Source: Candidatus Avimonas caecicola (GTDB taxonomy: Bacteria > Bacillota > Clostridia > Oscillospirales > Acutalibacteraceae). From it: DNA of 51,197 nt. The notes below the pieces were generated by a model. The model worked only from the letters and a program-made list of their open reading frames with translations. It was not told the DNA's origin and made no database searches. This document shows positions 26,652 through 34,000 of this stretch, in pieces (the first letter of the stretch is position 1; the number at the start of each line of letters is the position of its first letter). Made by a program: the position numbers and the translations under genes. Location: assembly GCA_904419875.1 (NCBI GenBank), contig CAJFTG010000011.1, positions 1 through 51,197 on the forward strand, in the 5' to 3' direction.

Positions 26652-28460
26652 TTACGCCCGGTCGTCCAGCAGGGCTTCCAGCTCCCCAAGCATATCTTCA
26701 AACTCGGCAAGCGCCTCCTCCACCGGAGCGGGGGTGGACATGTCCACCCCTGCGCGCTTCAGGGTTTCGGCCGGGTAGTCGCTGCCGCCGGCGTGCAGGA
26801 AGGCGAGATACCGCCCCGTCTCCCCGTCCGCCAGCAGGCTGCGGGTGATCGCCGCGGCGGCGGAGAAGCCGGTCGCGTATTTGAACACATAAAAGGCGTT
26901 GTAAAAATGCGGGATACGGGCCCATTCCCAGCGCATATAGTCGTCGATCTCCACCGCGGGCCCAAAATAATCCCGCAGCAGGCCGCCGTATACCCCGCAG
27001 AGCGCCTCGCCGGTCAGCGGCTCGCCCTGTTCGGCCATCTCGTGCACCTTCAGCTCAAACTCGGCGAACATGGTCTGCCGGAATACCGTGCCCTTGAATT
27101 CCTCCAGGAAGCGGTTGAGCAGAAACGCCTTTTCCGTTCTCCCCTCCCGGGTGGACAGGTCGCAGCGGCCGATCATCCCCCGCATCAGGAGGTTTTCATT
27201 CACCGTGGAGGCGATCTCCGCCAGAAAGATCGGGTAATCCTTGGTCATATAGGGCTGGGTGTCGGAATAATAGGTGTGCATACAGTGCCCCGCCTCGTGC
27301 GCCAGGGTGAACACGTCCCCAAGCTGCCCCACAAAGTTGAGGAGCATATAGGGATGCACGCCGTATACCCCGGTCGCATACGCGCCGGTCGCCTTGCCCC
27401 TGGTCTCGTAGACATCCACCCAGCCGCCGGCCAGCAGGCGGTCCAGGTCCTTCTGATACGCCTCTCCCAGCGGCGCGAGATACTCCCGCACCATCTCCTT
27501 GGCCTGCTCGTAGGTATATTCCCTGTCCGGCATCTCCACGATGGGAAGATAGCAGTCGTAAATGTGCAGCTTCTCCACCCCCAGGCGACGGCGGCGCAGC
27601 TCCAGATAGCGGTAATAGGCCGGCAGGTGGGCGCGCACCGCCGCAATCAGCCCGGTGTAGACCGAGCGGGGCAGGTTGTCCGCAAACAGCGCCTGATCCA
27701 GGCAGCTGTCAAAGCGGCGCGCCTTTGCGCCGAACACATCGGCCCGTACGCTTCCGGCGTACAGGGCGGCGATGGTGTTCCCCATTCCCGCAAAGGCGGT
27801 GTGCATCGCCCGAAAGGCGTCCGCCCGCACCCGGCGGTCCCGGCTGTCACGGAACTTGCCGAACAGGCCGTCGGTCAGCTCCACCCGCTCGCCCTTCTCG
27901 TCCACGACCTCCCCGCGCTTGAGGTCTACGCTGTCCAGCATGGTAAAGGCGGCGTCCATGCTCTCGAGCGCCGGCCCGGCCATGGAAAGGAGCTGCTCTT
28001 CCCGGGCGGAGAGGACGTGGGCGCGGGAGCGGATCACATCGTCGGCCATGTGGCGGAAATCGGCCAGGGCCGGGTCGCCATACACCCAGCCGCGCAGGGT
28101 GTCCGGCTCCATCGCCGTCATCTCCGGGGTGAGGAAGGAGGCGGTTTCCTGGATTTTGAACAGCACCGCCAGCGCACGGTCGTGCATAGCCTGGTATTTC
28201 GGGTCGGCGTTGTCCACGTCCAGGTTCAGCTTGGCGTACATGTATACCCGCTCCAGCTCCTTTTCCATCTGCTCGTACAGCAGGAGCGCCGCCCGCAGGA
28301 CCTCCTCGCTCTCCGCCAGCCTTCCCTGAAAGCCGGCAAGCTGCTCCGCCTCCGCCTGCACGCCGGCCAGGGCGGCTTCCCAGGCCGCCTCGTCGGGGAA
28401 GAGGTCGGTCAGCCGCCAGGTGTATTCCGCGGGGATCTCGCTTCGGTTGGCATACGTCAT
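26652..28460 (-). CDS. pepF: Oligoendopeptidase F (M3 family)
   Basis: A cytosolic zinc endopeptidase that degrades oligopeptides of roughly 7-17 residues. The 602 residues match the family. The zinc site TLAHEAGHCMHTYY (HEAGH at about 387-391), the downstream glutamate in FLAEIASTVNE, and the N-terminal MTYANRSEIPAEYTWRLTDLF are all typical. The start at 28460 has AAGGA 10 bases upstream; the longer open frame adds non-family sequence. Single gene with its own terminator. Confidence 0.94.
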   Translation of the reverse strand: MTYANRSEIPAEYTWRLTDLFPDEAAWEAALAGVQAEAEQLAGFQGRLAESEEVLRAALLLYEQMEKELERVYMYAKLNLDVDNADPKYQAMHDRALAVLFKIQETASFLTPEMTAMEPDTLRGWVYGDPALADFRHMADDVIRSRAHVLSAREEQLLSMAGPALESMDAAFTMLDSVDLKRGEVVDEKGERVELTDGLFGKFRDSRDRRVRADAFRAMHTAFAGMGNTIAALYAGSVRADVFGAKARRFDSCLDQALFADNLPRSVYTGLIAAVRAHLPAYYRYLELRRRRLGVEKLHIYDCYLPIVEMPDREYTYEQAKEMVREYLAPLGEAYQKDLDRLLAGGWVDVYETRGKATGAYATGVYGVHPYMLLNFVGQLGDVFTLAHEAGHCMHTYYSDTQPYMTKDYPIFLAEIASTVNENLLMRGMIGRCDLSTREGRTEKAFLLNRFLEEFKGTVFRQTMFAEFELKVHEMAEQGEPLTGEALCGVYGGLLRDYFGPAVEIDDYMRWEWARIPHFYNAFYVFKYATGFSAAAAITRSLLADGETGRYLAFLHAGGSDYPAETLKRAGVDMSTPAPVEEALAEFEDMLGELEALLDDRA

Positions 28461-28599
28461 CGCTTTTTCATCCTTTTCTTGTCCCGGCCCGATACCGGCC
28501 GGCATTTTGATCGGCAGACCGCCGCCGGCGTACCGGCCGGTTTTGACGGTGTGCCGAGCCTATCCGACCGTATTATACCACAGCGCGGGAAGAATTTCC

Positions 28600-28860
28600 C
28601 GAAAATTTTGCCGGAACTCCTGTTGGAAGCCTCCCGCGCCTTTTCTCTCTGCCCTGCCTGCCCTCGGCTTGTCCCCCTCCTGTCCTCATCCAGTCTCCGT
28701 CCTGCCTCCGTCTGTTCCTGCCTAACTCCCGCCTGTTTCCCCTCCTTCTCTCCTCCTGCTCCCTCCTGCTCCCTCCTGCTCCCTTCTGCTCCCTCCTGCT
28801 CCCTTTTTGTCCTCTATTTACGCCCTCCCTTTTCTCCCTTTTCTCCTCCCGCGGGTTCCC
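28600..28860. repeat. Polypyrimidine gap with 10-bp tandem units (CCCTCCTGCT type)
   Basis: Five decamers in exact phase at 28751-28800 (TCCTCCTGCT, CCCTCCTGCT twice, CCCTTCTGCT, CCCTCCTGCT) sit inside some 250 bases of nearly pure C/T. The rest of the gap to 29160 shows no credible gene; the open frames there are low-complexity. Confidence 0.75.
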
Positions 28861-29180
28861 CCAGGCCAGGCCGCGCAGGGCGCAGCATTCCCGGTGCTGT
28901 CCGAGAAGCTGGGCCCGCGGCAGCCGGGGGAGCAGCGCCTCATGCCAAAGCCGCAAGTCGCTCTCTCCTTCCCACCGTATGCGGTTAGTATGCACGGACC
29001 GGGCGGCCGCATGCGGCATACAATAAAACAGGGGCGCCGTGAAATGCAGGATGGGGGAAGGCGCGTTTCCGGCCGGCCAAAGGCGGCGGGCGAAGGCGAC
29101 GCCCCGCCCGCAGGCCGCTTATCCCGGCGGCGCCCGCTTTCCTTCCGCCTTCCGCCCTGTAAGCACAGGAGGTTTTGCCC

Positions 29181-29678
29181 ATGCCCGCCCGACAGTACGA
29201 CCGTGCCAAAGCCATAGCCTACGCCCACCGGTGGGCCTATGGCCGCAATCCCGCTTACTACGACTTCTCCGCCCTGGGCGGGGACTGCACCAATTTCATC
29301 TCGCAGTGCCTGCGCGCGGGCGGCGCGCCGATGAATTACACCCCCGTCACCGGCTGGTTCTACAACAGCGCCGCCAGCCGCGCGCCGGCCTGGACGGGGG
29401 TGGAGCAGCTCTACCGCTTCCTCACCGGGAACAAGGGAGCCGGGCCGTACGCCCTTCCCGGCGCCCCGGGGGATATCCGGCCCGGGGACATCGTCCAGCT
29501 CTCGTTCGACGCGGCCAGGTTCAGCCACAGCCTGCTGGTCGTGGAGGTGAACGAGGGGCCGTCGCCGGAAAGCCCGGAAATCCTGGTGGCCACCCACAGC
29601 GACGACAGCGATTACCGCCCCCTCGACAGCTGGGTCGGCGTGACCCGCCGGTTCCTCCACATCGCCGGCGTCCGCTGA
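29181..29678 (+). CDS. Amidase-domain protein (Amidase_6, CHAP/NlpC-like)
   Basis: A 165-residue protein made only of the Amidase_6 domain seen in Firmicutes cell-wall-associated proteins. The probable catalytic cysteine is in LGGDCTNFISQ (Cys36) and the histidine in FSHSLLVVE (His116), with THSDDSDYRPL near the third active-site position. There is no signal peptide, so it would act inside the cell, in the developing spore, or after lysis. AGGAGG lies 8 bases upstream of the ATG, ruling out the TTG six bases earlier. A terminator follows. Confidence 0.85.
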   Translation: MPARQYDRAKAIAYAHRWAYGRNPAYYDFSALGGDCTNFISQCLRAGGAPMNYTPVTGWFYNSAASRAPAWTGVEQLYRFLTGNKGAGPYALPGAPGDIRPGDIVQLSFDAARFSHSLLVVEVNEGPSPESPEILVATHSDDSDYRPLDSWVGVTRRFLHIAGVR

Positions 29679-29689
29679 AACAGCGTTAT

Positions 29690-29735
29690 GCCCGCCTGCC
29701 CCGGAAAATTTTTCCACGGGACAGGCGGGCTTTTT
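29690..29735 (+). terminator. Terminator of the amidase-domain gene
   Basis: GCCCGCCTG pairs with CAGGCGGGC, with additional pairing inside the loop (CCCCG/CGGG), and five T follow. Confidence 0.88.
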
Positions 29736-29893
29736 CCGCATCCGGTGGGGATTAACGCATCGGCCATCCCTTCTCTTCCGTACCTTTCGGGGATTTTCGG
29801 GCCCGGCCTGCGCGTTTCCGCCGGCTTGCGCCGGGGCGGCGGTTTCCGTATAGTGATTGGCAGGGGAACGGCGGCGGACGCCGTCCAGGCGGG

Positions 29894-30688
29894 CTACGGC
29901 GCGCAGCTTTCCTGCAGGATTTTCTCCGCTTCCTCCGCAATCGTCCTCTCCATATCCTCCTGCCACAGGATATAGGCCCGCTCCTCCTCCGCCTCCTCCC
30001 GGTTGAGCCGTTCATAATCCTCCTGCCGGTAGGCCATGGCCTCCTGCAGCGCCTTTTGGTGCTTTTCCGACCCCCACTCGCCGGCCGCGGCGTACAGGCG
30101 GTTCACCTCCTGGACCTTCTCCCCGCGCTGGACGGCGATCTCCTGTCGCCCTGCCTCGATCGCTTCGACCGTGTCCCTGTGCTCCGCCTCCCGGGAGGCG
30201 AACGCGGCGGCATACTTCTCCCGCACCTGCCGCAGCACGGCCTGTCGGATTTCCTCCGTGACCGGCGGCCTGGCCGCAGTTGTTTCCGCCGGCGGCTCCG
30301 TCGTCCGTTCCGTCGTCCGCTCTGCGGCCGTGCGCGAGGCGGTTGTCCGCCCGGTTGTCCGGCCGGCAGACGGCGGGGCGGAGGAAGCGGCGGACGAGAG
30401 GCCCTCCGTCGGGCGGGCGGCCGATATGCCGGAGGAGGCGGACGGTATGCCGGTAGTTCCGGCGGCCGTCGTGCCGGCGGGTTCCGTCCCATCCCCGCCG
30501 GCGGAGCTTCCGGGCCCGGGGGAGGCCGAACCGGCGGCCGGGGAATCCGGCGAGGGGTAGGAACGGGCCGTGCGCAGGCAGGAAAGCAGGATGACGAGGG
30601 CCAGAAAAACCAGAAGGCCGGCGGCGGCCAGAAGGGGAAACACCGGTTTCTTCGCCGCGGGCCCCTTTCCTCTATCCGGGTTTTCCAT
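29894..30688 (-). CDS. Single-pass membrane protein with Thr/Ala/Pro linker and coiled coil
   Basis: A 264-residue protein without a recognised family. A short basic start is followed by one membrane helix (about 16-36, FPLLAAAGLLVFLALVIL). Then comes a low-complexity linker rich in Ser, Ala, Pro, Gly and Thr-Arg (TTGRTTASRTAAERTTERT, about 60-140), then a charged helical region (about 145-262) ending in AEKILQESCAP. The helix should place the linker and coiled coil outside the cell. AAGGTGG lies upstream of the start, and a promoter is visible. It diverges from the regulator at 30809. The function is not known. Confidence 0.7.
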   Translation of the reverse strand: MENPDRGKGPAAKKPVFPLLAAAGLLVFLALVILLSCLRTARSYPSPDSPAAGSASPGPGSSAGGDGTEPAGTTAAGTTGIPSASSGISAARPTEGLSSAASSAPPSAGRTTGRTTASRTAAERTTERTTEPPAETTAARPPVTEEIRQAVLRQVREKYAAAFASREAEHRDTVEAIEAGRQEIAVQRGEKVQEVNRLYAAAGEWGSEKHQKALQEAMAYRQEDYERLNREEAEEERAYILWQEDMERTIAEEAEKILQESCAP

Positions 30689-30726
30689 CTCACGCCACCT
30701 TCCATAATTTTCCTGTATTTAATTCT

Positions 30727-30755
30727 ATTTTACTCTATTTTCCGGTTTCTTACAA
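30727..30755 (-). promoter_or_regulatory. Promoter of the membrane/coiled-coil gene
   Basis: On the minus strand TTGTAA (30750-30755), 17 bases, then TAAAAT (30727-30732). Confidence 0.65.
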
Positions 30756-30764
30756 GGCAGTTAA

Positions 30765-30779
30765 TGTGAAGATTTCACA
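30765..30779. promoter_or_regulatory. 15-bp palindrome between divergent genes, possible operator
   Basis: TGTGAA GAT TTCACA is a perfect inverted repeat located between the minus-strand promoter at 30727-30755 and the start of the regulator at 30809. The half-sites resemble Crp/Fnr-type sites, but the central spacing is one base short. Confidence 0.45.
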
Positions 30780-30808
30780 CAAGTTATGGTAATAAAAAGG
30801 AGGGTCCC

Positions 30809-31258
30809 ATGACCGTATCATCACGCATTTCCCCCAGCCGACCCGACCTCCCCTCTTCCCTCCCCGGCAGTCCCAGCCTCCCGCTCACACAGAAGGCGCT
30901 GCGCGCCTGGGCGGCCTCCGCACGGGAATATGCCCGGCAGGCGGAGGAACGGGAACGCATCCTCGCGGCCGGTTTTCCCGGCGGGGCCGGGCCGCTGGCG
31001 GCGCAGGCCGCCGGGTTTCGCCGGCAGGAGGCGGCGGTGCGGCGGGCGTTCGCCGACCGTCTGGACGGCTGCCCCCTGCCTCCCCGGGAATGGGACGTGC
31101 TGCGCCGGCATTACCTGGGATATCAGAGCTGGTCCGCCATGGCGGAGGATACCGGCTATTCCCGGCGCTATCTCCTGCTGCTTCACGCGCGGGGGATGCA
31201 GCGCCTGCTGGAATGGACGCAGCGGCAGAAGGGCCATGCGGGCGGCGCTTCCCGGTAA
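30809..31258 (+). CDS. Sigma-region-4-like / phage late-regulator-like HTH protein
   Basis: A 149-residue protein. The first 75 residues are Pro/Ser then Ala/Arg/Glu-rich and helical. About 85-140 form a sigma-70 region 4-like HTH (LPPREWDVLRRHYLGYQSWSAMAEDTGYSRRYLLLLHARGM). This layout resembles the small DUF1492/RinA/ArpU-type regulators of late genes in Firmicutes phages. AAGGAGG is 5 bases upstream. It lies alone 5 kb from a capsid gene block, which makes a phage link possible but unproven; it could also be a chromosomal regulator. Confidence 0.6.
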   Translation: MTVSSRISPSRPDLPSSLPGSPSLPLTQKALRAWAASAREYARQAEERERILAAGFPGGAGPLAAQAAGFRRQEAAVRRAFADRLDGCPLPPREWDVLRRHYLGYQSWSAMAEDTGYSRRYLLLLHARGMQRLLEWTQRQKGHAGGASR

Positions 31259-31286
31259 AACGCCGCAAAGCGCGGCGGCGGGCGCA

Positions 31287-31315
31287 TTGTGTTTTTCGTC
31301 CCCCTGTGATAAGAT
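31287..31315 (+). promoter_or_regulatory. Promoter of the two-component genes
   Basis: TTGTGT (31287-31292), 17 bases, TAAGAT (31310-31315), 39 bases before the response regulator start. Confidence 0.55.
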
Positions 31316-31353
31316 AAAAGCGCATCAAAAGCCGTTTGGGAAGGGGAGTGCGC

Positions 31354-32025
31354 ATGTACCGCATACTGATTGTGGAGGACGACGCCGGAATCGCGGCGGC
31401 CGTCCGCCGGCAGGCCGAAGCCTGGGGGTGGGAGGCCCGCTGTGTGGAAGACTTTCACGATGTCCTCGGCGAGTTCTCCGCCTATTCCCCCCACCTGGTG
31501 CTGATGGATATATCCCTCCCCTTTTACAACGGCTATTACTGGTGCGGCGAAATCCGCAGGGCGTCCAAGGTGCCCATCCTGTTTCTGTCCTCGGCCTCGG
31601 ACAACATGAACCTGGTGACCGCCATCCAGATGGGGGGCGACGATTTCATCGCCAAGCCCTTTGACTCCAGCGTGCTGACGGCGAAAATCCAGGCCGTCCT
31701 GCGCCGCACCTACGACTACGGCGGACAGGTCCCGGTGCTTGAGCACCGGGGCGCGCTGCTCAACCTGGACGACGCCGCCCTGTATTACCGGGGGGAAAAG
31801 ATCGAGCTGAGCAAAAACGAATACCGCATCCTGCAGACCCTGCTCAGGCAGAAGGGGAAGGTGGTCAGCCGGGAGCGGCTGATGGAGGCCCTGTGGGAGA
31901 GCGACAGCTATGTGGACGAAAACACCTTGAGCGTCAATGTCAACCGGCTGCGGAAAAAGCTGGACGCCGCGGGGCTTCCCGGCTTCATCGCCACGCGGGT
32001 CGGGTTGGGGTACCTGGTGGAATAG
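31354..32025 (+). CDS. Response regulator, BceR type
   Basis: A 223-residue OmpR-family regulator. The receiver domain has the acidic pair E8-D9-D10, the phosphoacceptor Asp52 in LMDISLPFYNGYYW (the FYNGYYW tail is typical of Bce/Gra regulators) and Lys101 in FIAKPFDS. The C-terminal winged helix covers about 130-222 (LSKNEYRILQTLL ... NVNRLRKKL). AAGGGGAG precedes the ATG at 31354. It is expected to activate the ABC genes 33239-36024 through the operator at 33093-33129. Confidence 0.9.
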   Translation: MYRILIVEDDAGIAAAVRRQAEAWGWEARCVEDFHDVLGEFSAYSPHLVLMDISLPFYNGYYWCGEIRRASKVPILFLSSASDNMNLVTAIQMGGDDFIAKPFDSSVLTAKIQAVLRRTYDYGGQVPVLEHRGALLNLDDAALYYRGEKIELSKNEYRILQTLLRQKGKVVSRERLMEALWESDSYVDENTLSVNVNRLRKKLDAAGLPGFIATRVGLGYLVE

Positions 32026-32094
32026 CGCGCCCCCCGCGGCAAGCGGCTTTCACCGGAGACGGGGCGGCAGCGCCCAACGGACAGGAGCGATTCC

Positions 32095-33087
32095 ATGAAA
32101 CTCGTCGGCCTTTATCTTCACCGGCACCGCCGGGGGCTTTTTCTCTTTGCGGCGTTCAGCGCGGTATTTTTCCTTGTGTTTTTTCTGTACGGCCTGCCGG
32201 TTTCCGCCGTGGCTTACGCGGCGTCCCTCTGCCTGGCCATCGGCCTGGCGGTCATGGCGCCGGATTTCCGGGCTTTTGTCCGCCGGCACCGCCGGCTGGA
32301 GCGGCTGCGGGAGGAAATCCTGCTTTCCTGCGATCACCTGCCGGCTCCGGACGGGACGCTGGAGGGGGATTACCAGGAGATCATCCGCTCCCTGTACCGG
32401 GACCGGCAGGAGCAGCTGGACCGGCGGGACGCCCTTTACGCCGATCTGGTGGACTCCTACACCGTTTGGGCGCATCAGATCAAGACGCCGATCGCCTCCA
32501 TGCGGCTGAACCTGCAGGGTGAGGACAGCCCCCGGAGCCGGGAGCTGTCGGACGACCTGCTGCGCATCGAGCAGTATGTGGAGATGGCGCTGGCGGTCCT
32601 GCGGCTGGATTCCCGTTCGACCGATTACGTCATCCGGTCCGCCGGCCTGGACGGGATCGTCCGGCAGGCGGTGAGGCGGTACGCCCCGCTTTTCATCCGG
32701 CGGAAAATCCGGCTGGAATACACGCCGCCGGACAGCCGGGTGCTGACCGACGAAAAATGGCTGCTTTTTGTGATTGAGCAGCTGCTCTCCAATGCGCTGA
32801 AATACACCGGTCCCGGCGGTACGGTCGCCATCGGTGAGGAGGCCCCGCAGATCCTGCGCATCCGGGACACCGGCATCGGCATCGCCCCGGAGGACCTGCC
32901 GCGGGTCTTTGAAAAGGGCTATACCGGCGGCAACGGGCGCACCGACAAAAAGGCCAGCGGCCTCGGCCTGTACCTCTGCCGCCGGGTCTGCGACAGCCTG
33001 GGGCACCGTCTCCGGGTGGTTTCCGCCGTGGGCGGCGGCACCGTAGTGTATCTTGACCTGCGGGAAGCAGCGCTGGAAATCGAATAG
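32095..33087 (+). CDS. Intramembrane-sensing histidine kinase, BceS type
   Basis: A 330-residue kinase with two membrane helices (about 14-31 and 36-56) joined by only a few residues and no extracellular sensor domain, the hallmark of intramembrane-sensing kinases. These detect peptide antibiotics through their partner ABC transporter. The phosphoacceptor is His127 in VWAHQIKTPIASM. The ATP-binding domain has an N box (QLLSNALKYT), DTGIGI, and a G2 box (SGLGLYL). It lies 69 bases after the response regulator, same transcript. Confidence 0.9.
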   Translation: MKLVGLYLHRHRRGLFLFAAFSAVFFLVFFLYGLPVSAVAYAASLCLAIGLAVMAPDFRAFVRRHRRLERLREEILLSCDHLPAPDGTLEGDYQEIIRSLYRDRQEQLDRRDALYADLVDSYTVWAHQIKTPIASMRLNLQGEDSPRSRELSDDLLRIEQYVEMALAVLRLDSRSTDYVIRSAGLDGIVRQAVRRYAPLFIRRKIRLEYTPPDSRVLTDEKWLLFVIEQLLSNALKYTGPGGTVAIGEEAPQILRIRDTGIGIAPEDLPRVFEKGYTGGNGRTDKKASGLGLYLCRRVCDSLGHRLRVVSAVGGGTVVYLDLREAALEIE

Positions 33088-33092
33088 GCCGT

Positions 33093-33129
33093 CTTACAAA
33101 AATGTAAGGGGAACACCGGGAAATGTAAG
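33093..33129 (+). promoter_or_regulatory. BceR-type operator
   Basis: CTTACA AAAA TGTAAG is a perfect inverted repeat with a 4-base spacer, the published BceR/GraR-type binding pattern. A further half-site TGTAAG follows at 33124-33129, 21 bases from the first, so two helical turns away on the same face. It lies upstream of the weak -35 of the ABC gene promoter. Confidence 0.85.
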
Positions 33130-33138
33130 CCGAATCTA

Positions 33139-33167
33139 TGGCGGCGCATTTCCCTTTTTCCTATACT
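33139..33167 (+). promoter_or_regulatory. Activator-dependent promoter of the ABC genes
   Basis: TATACT (33162-33167) is a good -10. The region 17 bases upstream (TGGCGG) is a poor -35, as expected if BceR-type protein bound just upstream recruits RNA polymerase. Confidence 0.6.
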
Positions 33168-33238
33168 GAAGGCAGGGGAGAGGCGGGGCGGCGTCCCGCC
33201 GCTTTCCCCCTCATTTTCAAAAGGAAGGACCCGATTTC

Positions 33239-34000
33239 ATGCCGATTCTTGAAGTCAGCAATCTGAAGAAGATTTACACCACCCGCCTGGGCGGCGCCCA
33301 GGTGCAGGCCCTCCGGGACGTGAACTTCCGCGTGGAGGCCGGGGAATATGTCGCCATCATGGGCGAATCCGGCTCCGGGAAAACCACCCTGCTGAACATC
33401 CTGGCCGCGCTGGATAAGCCCACCGGCGGCTCGGTCCGGCTGGACGGGCGGGATTTGTCCAAAATCCGGGAGTCCGAGGTCGCGGCTTTCCGGCGGGACA
33501 ATCTGGGGTTTGTGTTCCAGGAATTCAACCTCCTCGACACCTTTTCCCTCCGGGACAATATCTTCCTGCCCCTGGTTCTCGCGGGACGGCCATATGCCGA
33601 AATGGAGCGCCGGCTCGCGCCCATTGCCGACCGGCTGGGGATTGCCGGCCTGCTCGCCAAATACCCGTACGAAGTCTCCGGGGGGCAGAAGCAGCGGGCG
33701 GCCGTAGCCCGGGCGCTGATCGCCTCCCCCCGCCTCATCCTGGCCGACGAACCGACCGGCGCGCTGGACTCCAAGGCCACCGACGAACTGCTGCGGCTTT
33801 TTACCCAGATCAATCAGGACGGGCAGACCATCCTGATGGTAACCCATTCGGTCAAGGCGGCCAGTCACGCGCAGCGGGTGCTGTTCATCAAGGACGGGCA
33901 GGTGTTCCATCAGCTCTACCGGGGCGGCCTCACCGATTCGGAGCAGTATCAGCGCATTTCGGATACCCTTACTCTGCTGGCAGGCGGTGAAACCCTATGA
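33239..34000 (+). CDS. ABC transporter ATP-binding protein, BceA type
   Basis: A 253-residue ATPase with Walker A GESGSGKT (42-49), signature VSGGQKQR, Walker B LILADEP and the H-loop MVTHS. It powers the BceB-type permease encoded next, with which it overlaps by four bases (ATGA). Such pairs free lipid II-cycle intermediates from peptide antibiotics such as bacitracin, nisin or other lantibiotics. AAAGGAAGG lies upstream. The specific antibiotic cannot be read from sequence. Confidence 0.92.
   Translation: MPILEVSNLKKIYTTRLGGAQVQALRDVNFRVEAGEYVAIMGESGSGKTTLLNILAALDKPTGGSVRLDGRDLSKIRESEVAAFRRDNLGFVFQEFNLLDTFSLRDNIFLPLVLAGRPYAEMERRLAPIADRLGIAGLLAKYPYEVSGGQKQRAAVARALIASPRLILADEPTGALDSKATDELLRLFTQINQDGQTILMVTHSVKAASHAQRVLFIKDGQVFHQLYRGGLTDSEQYQRISDTLTLLAGGETL

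Noticed and set aside
28741-28805. CRISPR-like short repeats
   Set aside because: Units are 10 bases, contiguous and without spacers; simple tandem repeat.
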